A stretch of DNA of 42,411 bases from Candidatus Aminicenans sakinawicola JGI OTU-1 (GTDB taxonomy: Bacteria > Acidobacteriota > Aminicenantia > Aminicenantales > Aminicenantaceae): assembly GCA_000493965.1 (NCBI GenBank), contig AWNV01000021.1:2429-44839 (forward strand). Direction: 5' to 3'. The notes beneath the pieces are model-generated. The model was given only the letters and a program-made list of their open reading frames with translations, had not been told where the DNA came from and ran no database searches. Positions 17,307 through 25,029 of the stretch are shown here, one piece after another (the stretch's first letter is position 1; the number at the start of each line of letters is the position of its first letter). The position numbers and the translations under genes were made by a program.

Positions 17307-17859
17307 GCTGATCCGGATAGTTGTCCACTGTTTTGAGAATTTAAAAATCCCGTACCTGATTACAGGGGCGATTGCCAGCATTGCTTATGGTGAACCAAGG
17401 CTGACCAATGACATCGATATCGTGGCTGACATTCAAGAAGAACACCTCAAAGGGCTAAAAGAGTGTTTTCCTAGAGAAGATTTTTATCTGGATGTAGAGA
17501 CAGCAATTAGAGCCATTCGTCGTAAAGATCAGTTCAACATTATTCATCCTTCATCTGGATTAAAAATTGATGTAATCATCAGTAAAAAAGACGAATTCGA
17601 CAGGAGTCGCTTTAGACGATTAAAGCGAATCAAGCTATTAGAAGATACGGAAGCAAATTTTGCTTCTCCGGAAGATGTGATTATAAAAATAATGGAATAT
17701 TATAAAGAAGGCGGATCTGAAAAGCATCTCCGAGATATCGCGGGTATACTTAAGATTTCGCAAGAAATGATAGATTTAAAATACATTTTTTTGTGGGCAA
17801 AAAGGCTTGAATTAGAAGAAATATGGAAGGCTATTCAGAAAAAGATTTTCGGGAAATAA
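17293..17859 (+). CDS. Nucleotidyltransferase-fold protein (AbiEii/DUF6036-like)
   Basis: A 188-residue member of the polymerase-beta-type nucleotidyltransferase superfamily. The core motif is at about residues 23-44 (GAIASIAYG, then PRLTNDIDIV). It supplies the two metal-binding aspartates (DID), and a third carboxylate is likely in GLKIDVII near residue 95. The C-terminal half is helical. Relatives include the toxins of AbiE-type abortive infection and MNT proteins that AMPylate or pyrimidinylate targets. The overlap with the upstream small gene and the palindromic promoter argue for a toxin-antitoxin-like module. It could instead be a housekeeping-neutral transferase of mobile regions. It is flanked by a decayed hydrolase and a decayed transposase. 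Confidence 0.75.
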   Translation: MEQYELIRIVVHCFENLKIPYLITGAIASIAYGEPRLTNDIDIVADIQEEHLKGLKECFPREDFYLDVETAIRAIRRKDQFNIIHPSSGLKIDVIISKKDEFDRSRFRRLKRIKLLEDTEANFASPEDVIIKIMEYYKEGGSEKHLRDIAGILKISQEMIDLKYIFLWAKRLELEEIWKAIQKKIFGK

Positions 17860-18017
17860 GCTTGTGGTAATAAAAAAAATGGGAAGGTGGTCGGGCCGTG
17901 CTAAATAGTTCTTTAAATTGAAAATACGGGAAATCACTCAGACGATTTTTCTTAGAGTGGCATTTTTTGCCCCAGGCTCATCGCAAGGTTCATCACAATG
18001 ATCCATACTTAAGTTGA

Positions 18018-18329
18018 CGAAAGAGGAAACCGAGATATGCCACCCGTATTCCCAAAGATTATAAAGTTGAAGCACCTTGTGATTTAGTAGAGGTAGACAC
18101 CCTGAGGGTGAAGCTTCTGCCTAATCTGGTACGTTATCAATTCAGTGCCAGAGATGTCATATCCCGATGTGATGGACTCAGAGCTTATTGCAGACAGAGT
18201 AGTTTTGCCGGTTCTTTGTTTCTGGAATATCTGGAGAGAAAATTTCCTTCACTTGATTATTTAACTCCCTATGAATATTATCAACAATGGTTATTAAATC
18301 ACAGAGACAATGGGTCACTAACGTACTGA
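18018..18329 (+). pseudogene. DDE integrase-type transposase (IS481-like), internally deleted
   Basis: From 18018 one frame reads RKRKPRYATRIPKDYKVEAP, then CDLVEVDTL and RYQFSARDVISRCDG. This is the start of the integrase catalytic core, with the first Asp in VEVDT. It runs through SSFAGSLFLEYLERKFP and then jumps straight to SLDYLTPYEYYQQWL, the tail of such proteins. In intact copies about 85 residues lie between, holding the second Asp and the Glu. The deletion is in frame. There is no start codon with a ribosome site, and the helix-turn-helix part is missing. The 158 bases before it (17860-18017) hold nothing I can name. Confidence 0.75.
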
Positions 18330-18397
18330 ACGACTACATTTATTTGACAAACAGATAAAAATATCGTAAACAGAGGGAAAACTCGAAGGAGGTTAAC

Positions 18398-19703
18398 ATG
18401 AAGAAAGGAAAATTCTTACTCTCTTTTGTTACGGTTCTTGTGTTTATGAGTTCTATGGCCTTTGCGAATGGTTTGAATTTGAACGGCCTTGGAGCAAGAG
18501 CTGTGGCAATGGGTGGTGCCTTTGTGGGTTTGGCTGATGACTATAGTGCTATCTTCTGGAATCCAGCCGGAATCGCACAATTTAATCAGAAGACTTTCGG
18601 ATTTGGCGGTGATGATATTTTGCCGACCAGTACTTTCAAATTTACTCATCCCTTGGCTCCAATCAGTGTGGATGCGACATCACCGACAAAACATTATCTT
18701 GTTGGAATAGCTGCATATTACCACCCCATAAACGAGAATTTAGTGGCTGGAATCGGAGTTTACACTCCATCCGGGCTGGGTGCTGATTGGACGGGCAGCG
18801 ATTTTGCTCCTATATGCTTTGGTAATACTTATGATTGGAAAAGCAAGATTGGAGTGGTCACTATTGCACCAGCCCTGGCATACAAAGTGAGCGACAACCT
18901 GTTTGTCGGTGCTGCACTGAACATTAACTACGGCATGTTTGATATCTCAACGCATGCAGGTTCAGCAGAAATGGGTGTGGATCTTGGCCAGCAGGATGTA
19001 AACCTGACAGGCTGGGGATATGGAGCGACATTCGGATTGTTGGCTAAGCCGAGTGAAATGTTTAGCATCGGGGTTACATTCCGGACTCCCACTAAGATAT
19101 CCTTCAGCGGAGATGCCGAAGTATCCAAATTAAATGTTTTGGGTATGATTCCAGGCTCTCCTCTTTTTGGAGCAACGATTCCCACGACTTCTGAGATGAC
19201 AGCGGAAGTGACATGGCCTATGTGGCTGGCTGGAGGCATAGCTTTTAAGCCGATTGAAAATTTAACGTTTACTGCTGATGTTCAATACACCAACTGGAAA
19301 AAGATTGACGTTCTTGAATTTGAATTTACGGATGTTATGTGGCAGGGAATAATTGGCAAATAGCGGAAAGGATAAGATGGCGATGCATTGGAAAGACGCC
19401 ACTCAAATAAGGTTTGGAGCCGAATATAAGATAAAAACCTTTGCCTTTAGAGGAGGTTATTACTTTGATCCTGCTCCTTCGCCTGATGAGACAATGAATG
19501 TTCTTGTCCCAAATTATGACTTCAGCGCAGTTACTTTTGGTTTTGGATACGCTCTTGAGAATGGCCTTCATGTCGATTTTTCAGGTGAATATCTTAAAGG
19601 GAAAGACAGAGATATTCCTTTAACCTTAACCGATGTTGAAATGCCGGGTTATTATACTTTAAAAATCTGGTCTTTTGGTGCTTCTTTAGGTTATAACTGG
19701 TAA
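18398..19703 (+). pseudogene. FadL/OmpP1-like outer-membrane protein with a frameshift
   Basis: A strong GGAGG site precedes the ATG. The product starts with a cleavable signal peptide (SSMAFA-N) and the FadL-like N-terminal block (GLNLNGLGARAVAMGGAFVG, then FWNPAGIA). FadL/TodX porins carry hydrophobic molecules across the outer membrane. The frame stops at 19361 after WQGIIGK. The C-terminal third continues in another frame to 19703 (HWKDATQIRFGAEYKIKTFA ... GASLGYNW), ending in the aromatic residue typical of outer-membrane barrels. Removing one A from the AAA at 19358-19360 restores a single frame of 434 residues, the normal family length. It is either a recent one-base mutation or a sequencing error. 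Confidence 0.85.
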
Positions 19704-19756
19704 GAAAACAGGATTTCTTTTTTTATTAAGAAATCTGCATATCTAGAAGATTCATG

Positions 19757-19790
19757 CCGGGGGAAAGATAGATCTTTCCCCCGGATATTT
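19757..19790 (+). terminator. Strong intrinsic terminator
   Basis: CCGGGGGAAAGA (19757-19768) and TCTTTCCCCCGG (19773-19784) pair perfectly over 12 bp with a 4-base loop, followed by a T-rich run. It ends the FadL-like transcript 53 bases after its stop. Confidence 0.9.
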
Positions 19791-19829
19791 TTATACGAGG
19801 AGAAACATCTTAATTTGAAGGATAAAATG

Positions 19830-20690
19830 ATGATTCGAAAAGCAGTTATTCCTGCAGGAGGCTTTGGCACTCGTTTTCTTCCCGCCACAAAATCGCAGCC
19901 AAAAGAAATGCTGAATGTTGTTGACAAACCTTTGATTCAGTATAGTGTTGAAGAAGCTGTTCAGTCCGGAATCAAAAACATTGCTGTCATAACAACCAGA
20001 GGAAAGACATCTCTGGAAAATCATTTTGACAGAACTCCCGAACTTGAACAATTTTTAATAAACAAAGGAAAGCTTGAGCTTCTGGAAGAAGTGAAAAAGA
20101 TCTCGGATCTTGCAGAATTCTGTTTTATCCGCCAAAAAGAGGCTCTGGGGCTGGGTCATGCCATTCTAATGGCTGAAAACCATATTGGTCATGAGCCTTT
20201 TGCTGTTCTTCTTCCTGATGATATTTTTGATTGCAGTGTACCCTGTATAAAGCAGCTTATGAATGCATATTCCGAATTAAAAGCCTCTGTAATTGTCCTG
20301 GGCCGTGTGGATGAAGAGGGCACAAAAAAATATGGGATTATCAAGCCCAGGCAAATTTCTGAAAGAATCTTTCAGATAGAAGATATGGTCGAAAAGCCAG
20401 GCCCTGAAAAAGCTTTCTCTGACCTTGGAATTCTAGGGCGTTATGTTTTCGTTCCTGAAATATTTGACGCCATCAAAAGGACTCCACCGGATCATGGGGG
20501 GGAAATTCAAATCACAGATGCAATAAAAAGACTTCTGGATACTCAGCCTGTTTACGGATATCTTTTTGAGGGGATACGTTATGATGCAGGTTATAAATTG
20601 GGGTTCATCGAGGCATCTGTTGACCTTGCTTTAAAGAGGCAGGAGTTCGGTTCTGAATTGAGAGAATTTCTGAAGTCGCGAAGCTCATAG
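19830..20690 (+). CDS. galU: UTP--glucose-1-phosphate uridylyltransferase
   Basis: GalU makes UDP-glucose from UTP and glucose 1-phosphate in the cytoplasm, feeding cell-envelope and storage glycans. The nucleotide-binding signature is at the start (PAGGFGTRFLPATKSQPKEM), followed by VDKPLIQYSVEEA. The DDIFD metal/sugar site is in the middle and the KLGFIEASVDLAL tail is typical. The start is not certain: ATG at 19827 and 19830 are both possible. AAGGA at 19818-19822 is spaced better for 19830, and an upstream TTG at 19815 is less likely. The product is 286 residues, normal for the family. It stands alone between a terminator and tRNA-Phe. Glucose 1-phosphate could come from the phosphohexomutase at 40031. 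Confidence 0.95.
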   Translation: MIRKAVIPAGGFGTRFLPATKSQPKEMLNVVDKPLIQYSVEEAVQSGIKNIAVITTRGKTSLENHFDRTPELEQFLINKGKLELLEEVKKISDLAEFCFIRQKEALGLGHAILMAENHIGHEPFAVLLPDDIFDCSVPCIKQLMNAYSELKASVIVLGRVDEEGTKKYGIIKPRQISERIFQIEDMVEKPGPEKAFSDLGILGRYVFVPEIFDAIKRTPPDHGGEIQITDAIKRLLDTQPVYGYLFEGIRYDAGYKLGFIEASVDLALKRQEFGSELREFLKSRSS

Positions 20691-20832
20691 CACAAGAAAG
20701 CATCTGCAATAATATCCCCAGTCTAACATTCCGATATAAAATATTCGTGATAATTCCGGTCTGCAGGAAATCCAGACATATAAAACAATATTAAGAGTGT
20801 TATGTGTCTTAGAAATAAAACTTGAAAAAAAA

Positions 20833-20905
20833 TGGCGAGGGACGGAATTGAACCGCCGACGCAGAGATTTTCAGTCTCTCGCTCTACCGACTGAGCTACC
20901 TCGCC
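20833..20905 (-). tRNA. tRNA-Phe (GAA)
   Basis: The minus strand folds as a complete tRNA. The acceptor stem is GGCGAGG/CCTCGCC with discriminator A. It has a D-arm with AGCTCAGTCGGTAGAGC, an anticodon loop CTGAAAA giving anticodon GAA, and a T-arm GGCGGTTCAATTCCGTC. Its length is 73 bases and CCA is not encoded. No integrase or duplicated 3' end lies next to it, so there is no sign of use as an attachment site. Confidence 0.95.
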
Positions 20906-21037
20906 ATATTTATTTGAGCTGTTTTTTAGTATAATTTTCCTCTCCTATTAAGTCAATTAAAATTTATAGTTTTGGCATCTTGTCAAATTGAAATAGCCTA
21001 TTTATTGTGATATTCTTTTGAAGTAAGGAGTAGCTTA

Positions 21038-21262
21038 ATGGAAGAAAAAGAGCTGAAAATGCTTTTATTAAGAGAAGACAAGAATTTCAGAAATATTTTT
21101 GAATCCCACAAAAAGTGTGAAGAAAAACTCGAAGAGTTTAAAAAAAAGGGATTCCTGACAGAAAAAGAGATGCTTGAGGAAAAAGAGTTAAAGAAAAAAA
21201 AGCTTGTTCTTAAAGACAAGATGTATTACTTGATGGGTGAATATAAAAAATCATTTCAATAA
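21038..21262 (+). CDS. DUF465/YdcH-family small protein
   Basis: A 74-residue, highly charged, helical protein with the DUF465 hallmarks: a first helix (KMLLLREDKNFRNIFESHKK), then a loop with KKGFLTEKEM, and a second KKKKLVLKDKMYYLM helix. Members are thought to form small helical hairpins; their role is not known. AAGGAG lies ahead of the ATG. The stop codon is directly followed by a short ORF (21263) and then the ABC exporter. Confidence 0.8.
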   Translation: MEEKELKMLLLREDKNFRNIFESHKKCEEKLEEFKKKGFLTEKEMLEEKELKKKKLVLKDKMYYLMGEYKKSFQ

Positions 21263-21382
21263 TTGGGTGTCCCAAAAAATGAAAAAGAAAAACCCCCAAG
21301 GATTGCCTTAACCGGGATTAATTCACTCAGCGGAAGAGAAATAAAAAATGTCCTGAGCAAGAATAAATATTATACAATGTAG
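21263..21382 (+). pseudogene. Possible fragment of a semialdehyde-dehydrogenase-like protein
   Basis: Right after the DUF465 stop, a frame starting TTG at 21263 gives 39 residues with RIALTGINSLSGREIKNVL. This looks like the first strand, glycine loop and helix of a Rossmann domain as in aspartate-semialdehyde dehydrogenase (compare KVALVG--S--G-E---L). It ends after a few more residues. No later part is seen before the ABC gene, so it would be a remnant. The match rests on about 20 residues. Confidence 0.3.
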
Positions 21383-21391
21383 ATTTAAGAT

Positions 21392-23197
21392 ATGAAAGAA
21401 ATATTAAAACTTCTAAAGCTGACATTAAAGGAGAAAAACAGGCTTATTGTCTCTTTTGTTTGCAGTGTTTTTGTTGCATTTTTTACATATGTTTTTATCA
21501 ATTTAATTCAACCTATCATGGATAAAATGTTCCATCTTGCTCCTAAAGTTGGAGAGGTTGAAAAAGTGCGTTTTATGGATTTTATTATCAATAAGCTTCA
21601 TATTACCGAAGAACAGCTCCTGGTATTTTTACCACTGCTTCTGGTCATTGTTATTTTCGGCAAGGGATTGTTTACTTTTCTTTCTTCCTTTTTTATGAAA
21701 TCAGTAGGCCTGAAAGTCGTAAACAAGATGAGAAATGATCTTTTTAGTCACCTAATATACCAATCCTCTGATTATTTTGACCACAAGGCAACTGGCAAAC
21801 TCATGTCCAGACTAACCAGCGATGTAGATAAGATTCAAGAGGCAGTTTCAGGCAGTCTTGGAGATCTTGTACAGGAAATTTTCGTCCTTTTGGCTCTTCT
21901 TATTGGCATCTTTTTTATTGACTGGCATTTGGCAATAGCATCTTTTGTTATAGCTCCGCTGGCTGTTATTCCCTTGGCTGTTTTTAGCACTAAGCTTAAA
22001 AAGAAGGGGAAATTAAATCAGGAAAAAATGGCTAATATATTCAGCCTACTTTACGAAACAATTACCGGCAATAAAATAGTCAAATCATTTACTATGGAAA
22101 AGTTTGAATTGAAGAAGTTTTTTGAGGCAACCAAAAGCTATTTTAAAACGAGTATGAAGCTGGCATGGATTGGAAGCCTGTCCTCTCCTTTCATGGAATT
22201 TTTGGGTGGTTTGCTGGGTGCTTTTGTGCTTATTGTTGGAACCAGCAGAATAACCCAGGGCCACATCAGCCCGGGAGATTTTGGCGCATTTATCATGGCA
22301 ATTTTCATGATGTATACCCCTATAAAAAGACTAAGCCGGGCCAATATTGTTATCCAGCAAGGAGTGGCCTGTCATGAAAGAGTCCAGGAGATACTTCAGA
22401 GTACTCTCAAAATTGTTGATAATTCAAATGCTTATTCCCTTCCACATGTAAAGGGAAGCGTAAAATTTGAAAATGTTTCATTCAGGTACAATGAAACAAG
22501 ACCCGTGCTTTTTAATGTGGATTTTGAAGTTTTTCCTACAGAGATGGTAGCTCTTGTCGGATTAAGCGGTTCTGGAAAGACTACGATTATCAATCTGCTT
22601 TCTCGCTTTTATAATCCGACTTCGGGGAGAATTTTGATTGATGACAATGATATCAGTGAAATAACAATTGATTCCCTCCGTTCCCAGATCGGGCTTGTTA
22701 CACAAGAACTTATTCTCTTCAACGATAGTGTATACAATAATATTGCTTATGGCCGGGTAAAAACATCTTTGGATGATGTCAAAAAAGCAGCTAAAGCCGC
22801 AATGGCGCATGATTTCATAATGGAACTTCCTGAAGCCTATGATACTCAAATAGGAGAGGGGGGAGCATTGTTGTCCAGCGGGCAGAGACAGAGATTGGCT
22901 ATTGCCAGAGCGCTGCTGAAAAACCCCCCCATTCTTGTTCTTGATGAAGCTACTTCAGCTCTTGATTCGGAATCAGAGAGATTAATCCAGATTGCACTGT
23001 CTAATGTTATGAAAGATCGGACAACTTTTGTTATTGCCCATCGGTTATCTACGATCAGGAATGCTGATAAAATATTTGTTGTGGACAAGGGAAAGATCAC
23101 TGAAATTGGTACACATGCTGAGCTTTGCAGGAAAAATGGGATATATAAAAAACTATACGACTTACAGTTTCCGGAAGAGAAGGAAATTATTCTATGA
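21392..23197 (+). CDS. ABC exporter of the MsbA type
   Basis: A 601-residue half-transporter. Residues 1-330 hold about six membrane helices (first at about 17-40). The ATPase half has Walker A GLSGSGKTT at 390-398, a Q-loop TQELILF, the signature LSSGQRQRLAIARALL, Walker B ILVLDEATSALD and the switch His in IAHRLST. The arrangement is that of MsbA-like lipid exporters, which flip lipid A core or other lipids across the inner membrane as homodimers. A drug exporter is possible. It overlaps yicC by 4 bases (ATGA), so the two are translated together. Confidence 0.9.
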   Translation: MKEILKLLKLTLKEKNRLIVSFVCSVFVAFFTYVFINLIQPIMDKMFHLAPKVGEVEKVRFMDFIINKLHITEEQLLVFLPLLLVIVIFGKGLFTFLSSFFMKSVGLKVVNKMRNDLFSHLIYQSSDYFDHKATGKLMSRLTSDVDKIQEAVSGSLGDLVQEIFVLLALLIGIFFIDWHLAIASFVIAPLAVIPLAVFSTKLKKKGKLNQEKMANIFSLLYETITGNKIVKSFTMEKFELKKFFEATKSYFKTSMKLAWIGSLSSPFMEFLGGLLGAFVLIVGTSRITQGHISPGDFGAFIMAIFMMYTPIKRLSRANIVIQQGVACHERVQEILQSTLKIVDNSNAYSLPHVKGSVKFENVSFRYNETRPVLFNVDFEVFPTEMVALVGLSGSGKTTIINLLSRFYNPTSGRILIDDNDISEITIDSLRSQIGLVTQELILFNDSVYNNIAYGRVKTSLDDVKKAAKAAMAHDFIMELPEAYDTQIGEGGALLSSGQRQRLAIARALLKNPPILVLDEATSALDSESERLIQIALSNVMKDRTTFVIAHRLSTIRNADKIFVVDKGKITEIGTHAELCRKNGIYKKLYDLQFPEEKEIIL

Positions 23198-24072
23198 TCC
23201 GAAGTATGACAGGTTTTGCAGAGAAAGAATTCACTTTTAAAACCCTATCCGCAAAAATAAGCATAAAGACGTTAAACCATCGTTTCTTGGATTGGAGTTT
23301 CCGTGGGACCTATGTTAGAGACATTGAAAACACAATAAGAGCTCTCTGCGATAAAAAACTATATAGAGGCAGGGTAGAAATTTTTATTGATTTGACTTTT
23401 TCGGATTCAAAAGGATGGGACATTACTATTAATGATGACCTGCTTCTGAAAATTCTTTCTTCTTTTAAGAAAATATCTTCTGATATGGTCAATAAAATTT
23501 CATTCCCAATAGAGAATTTGTTTGCCATTCCCCATGTTATGGAGTTCAAAAGGAAAAGTTTTTTTGAGGAAGAGGCTGTTTTTTTAGAGAGGGCTTTTAA
23601 AAAGACGCTGGATGAGCTTATTAAAGAGAGAATGAGAGAAGGAAGAAAACTGGCAGGGGAACTCCGGAGCCATGTTCAGAACTTGAGACGGATTATGACC
23701 CGGTTAGAGAAGCTGGCTAGGAAACAGCCTGTTGTTATTCAGGAAAAAATGAGAGAAAGGCTGAAGGAATTAAGCTGTGAAACATCGCTTTCGGATGATA
23801 AACTACTACAAGAAGCAGCTTATATGGCGCAAAAGTATGATTTGACAGAAGAAATTGCAAGATTGAAATTCCATTTATCATCTGTACGGGACCTCATATC
23901 TTCAAAGACAGAGGGGCCGGTAGGGAAGAAACTCGATTTTACTGTTCAGGAGCTTATGAGGGAAGCGAACACCATAGGATCCAAGTCCCAGGATATTGAA
24001 ATAACAAGGGAGATTTTAGCTGTAAAGGGAGAGCTTGAAAGTATCCGGCAGCAGGTTCAGAATATTGAATAG
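23194..24072 (+). CDS. YicC/YloC-family endoribonuclease
   Basis: A 292-residue YicC-family protein. The N-terminal MIRSMTGFAEKEF block and the following KTLNHRFLDWSF segment are the family signature. The C-terminal half ends with KLDFTVQELMREANTIGSKS and the conserved EI.R.I..VK-type tail. Family members from E. coli and Bacillus act as endoribonucleases. The gene usually lies just before gmk, and here gmk does follow, but 340 bases away across a MITE-like element. It overlaps the ABC exporter start-to-stop by 4 bases. Confidence 0.92.
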   Translation: MIRSMTGFAEKEFTFKTLSAKISIKTLNHRFLDWSFRGTYVRDIENTIRALCDKKLYRGRVEIFIDLTFSDSKGWDITINDDLLLKILSSFKKISSDMVNKISFPIENLFAIPHVMEFKRKSFFEEEAVFLERAFKKTLDELIKERMREGRKLAGELRSHVQNLRRIMTRLEKLARKQPVVIQEKMRERLKELSCETSLSDDKLLQEAAYMAQKYDLTEEIARLKFHLSSVRDLISSKTEGPVGKKLDFTVQELMREANTIGSKSQDIEITREILAVKGELESIRQQVQNIE

Positions 24073-24102
24073 CAAGCTCATTTTACGTGCCTGTATTATT
24101 CA

Positions 24103-24362
24103 ACCTGGATTATTCACTAGTCTAGGTTGCTGCAGATGCGAGGCACAGCGCATGAAGTTGTGGTCTTTCACCACGAATGGGCTGTAACGAAGCAGATGCA
24201 GTAAGATTGGCTTGCCTGAAAGGTAAAAATTGCTGATAATAGATTTAAATTATATCATCGATATGATATAGGATAAACTAGTTCTGAGAGTTTCATGAAG
24301 AATGATCAAAACTAGTTGATATTATATTAATTCTATCAGCAATTTTTATGAATAATTCAGGT
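24103..24362. mobile_element. 260-bp MITE-like element with terminal inverted repeats
   Basis: The left end ACCTGGATTATTCA (24103-24116) and right end TGAATAATTCAGGT (24349-24362) are inverted repeats with one mismatch over 14 bases. Inside, AAAAATTGCTGATA (24225-24238) pairs perfectly with TATCAGCAATTTTT (24334-24347), and AAACTAGTT occurs at 24275-24283 and again at 24309-24317. The left half has smaller hairpins, such as ATGCG/CGCAT and GTGGT/ACCAC. There is no ORF. The layout is that of a non-autonomous element, or a structured RNA carried by one. It fills nearly all of the yicC-gmk gap. No clear target-site duplication is seen. Confidence 0.6.
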
Positions 24363-24412
24363 CAAATGATAGATATTAATGTTATAATGTTTCAGCAAGA
24401 GAGGAATTAGCC

Positions 24413-25021
24413 ATGATTTTTGTCATTTCAGGGCCATCTGGGTGCGGAAAGTCTACACTTGTAAGGAATGTTCTGGAAGAGATTGATAATATAGAATTTT
24501 CTGTTTCCTTCACAACCCGAAAAATGAGAGACGAAGAAGAAGAAGGAAAGGATTATTATTTTGTTTCAAAGGAAAAATTTGAACAGATGATTGAAGAGAA
24601 GATGCTGGCAGAATGGGCAGTTGTGCATGGTCATTATTACGGTACTTCCAGAAGGGAGATAGAAAAAAAGGGAGCTGGGAAAGACCTTCTTTTAGATATC
24701 GATGTACAAGGAGCACAGCAAATAAGAGAGAAATTCAGAAAAGCGGTGTTCATATTTATTCTCCCTCCTGTTTTCCAGGAGTTAAAGAGAAGATTGCAAA
24801 AGAGAGGCCAGGAGAGACCTGAGGCGGTTAAAGAAAGACTTGAAGTGGCTAAAAGAGAGATCAGGCATTATCCTCACTTTGATTACATAATTATTAATGA
24901 TAAACTGGATGATGCTGTACATGAACTTAAGTCAATCATTGTTGGCATGAAATGCCGTACTGATTTACGCCAGAAAGAGATTTTGCCTATTCTCAGGAGT
25001 TTTTCTGAGGGAGAGATGTAA
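24413..25021 (+). CDS. gmk: Guanylate kinase
   Basis: A 202-residue cytoplasmic enzyme that turns GMP plus ATP into GDP plus ADP. Its P-loop is at residues 7-15 (GPSGCGKST). The GMP-binding segment (SFTTRKMRDEEEEGKDY) and the LLDIDVQGAQQIR strand follow, then the PPVFQELKRRL lid region. Length is normal. A GAGGAAT site precedes the ATG. It starts a tight run with coaBC, the uracil-DNA glycosylase and priA (gap 8, overlap 17, overlap 4 bases). The rpoZ gene that often follows gmk is absent here. Confidence 0.96.
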   Translation: MIFVISGPSGCGKSTLVRNVLEEIDNIEFSVSFTTRKMRDEEEEGKDYYFVSKEKFEQMIEEKMLAEWAVVHGHYYGTSRREIEKKGAGKDLLLDIDVQGAQQIREKFRKAVFIFILPPVFQELKRRLQKRGQERPEAVKERLEVAKREIRHYPHFDYIIINDKLDDAVHELKSIIVGMKCRTDLRQKEILPILRSFSEGEM

Positions 25022-25029
25022 ATACCAAA

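Noticed and set aside
20833..20905. tRNA-Phe as an integration site
   Set aside because: No integrase gene and no duplicated tRNA 3' end nearby.
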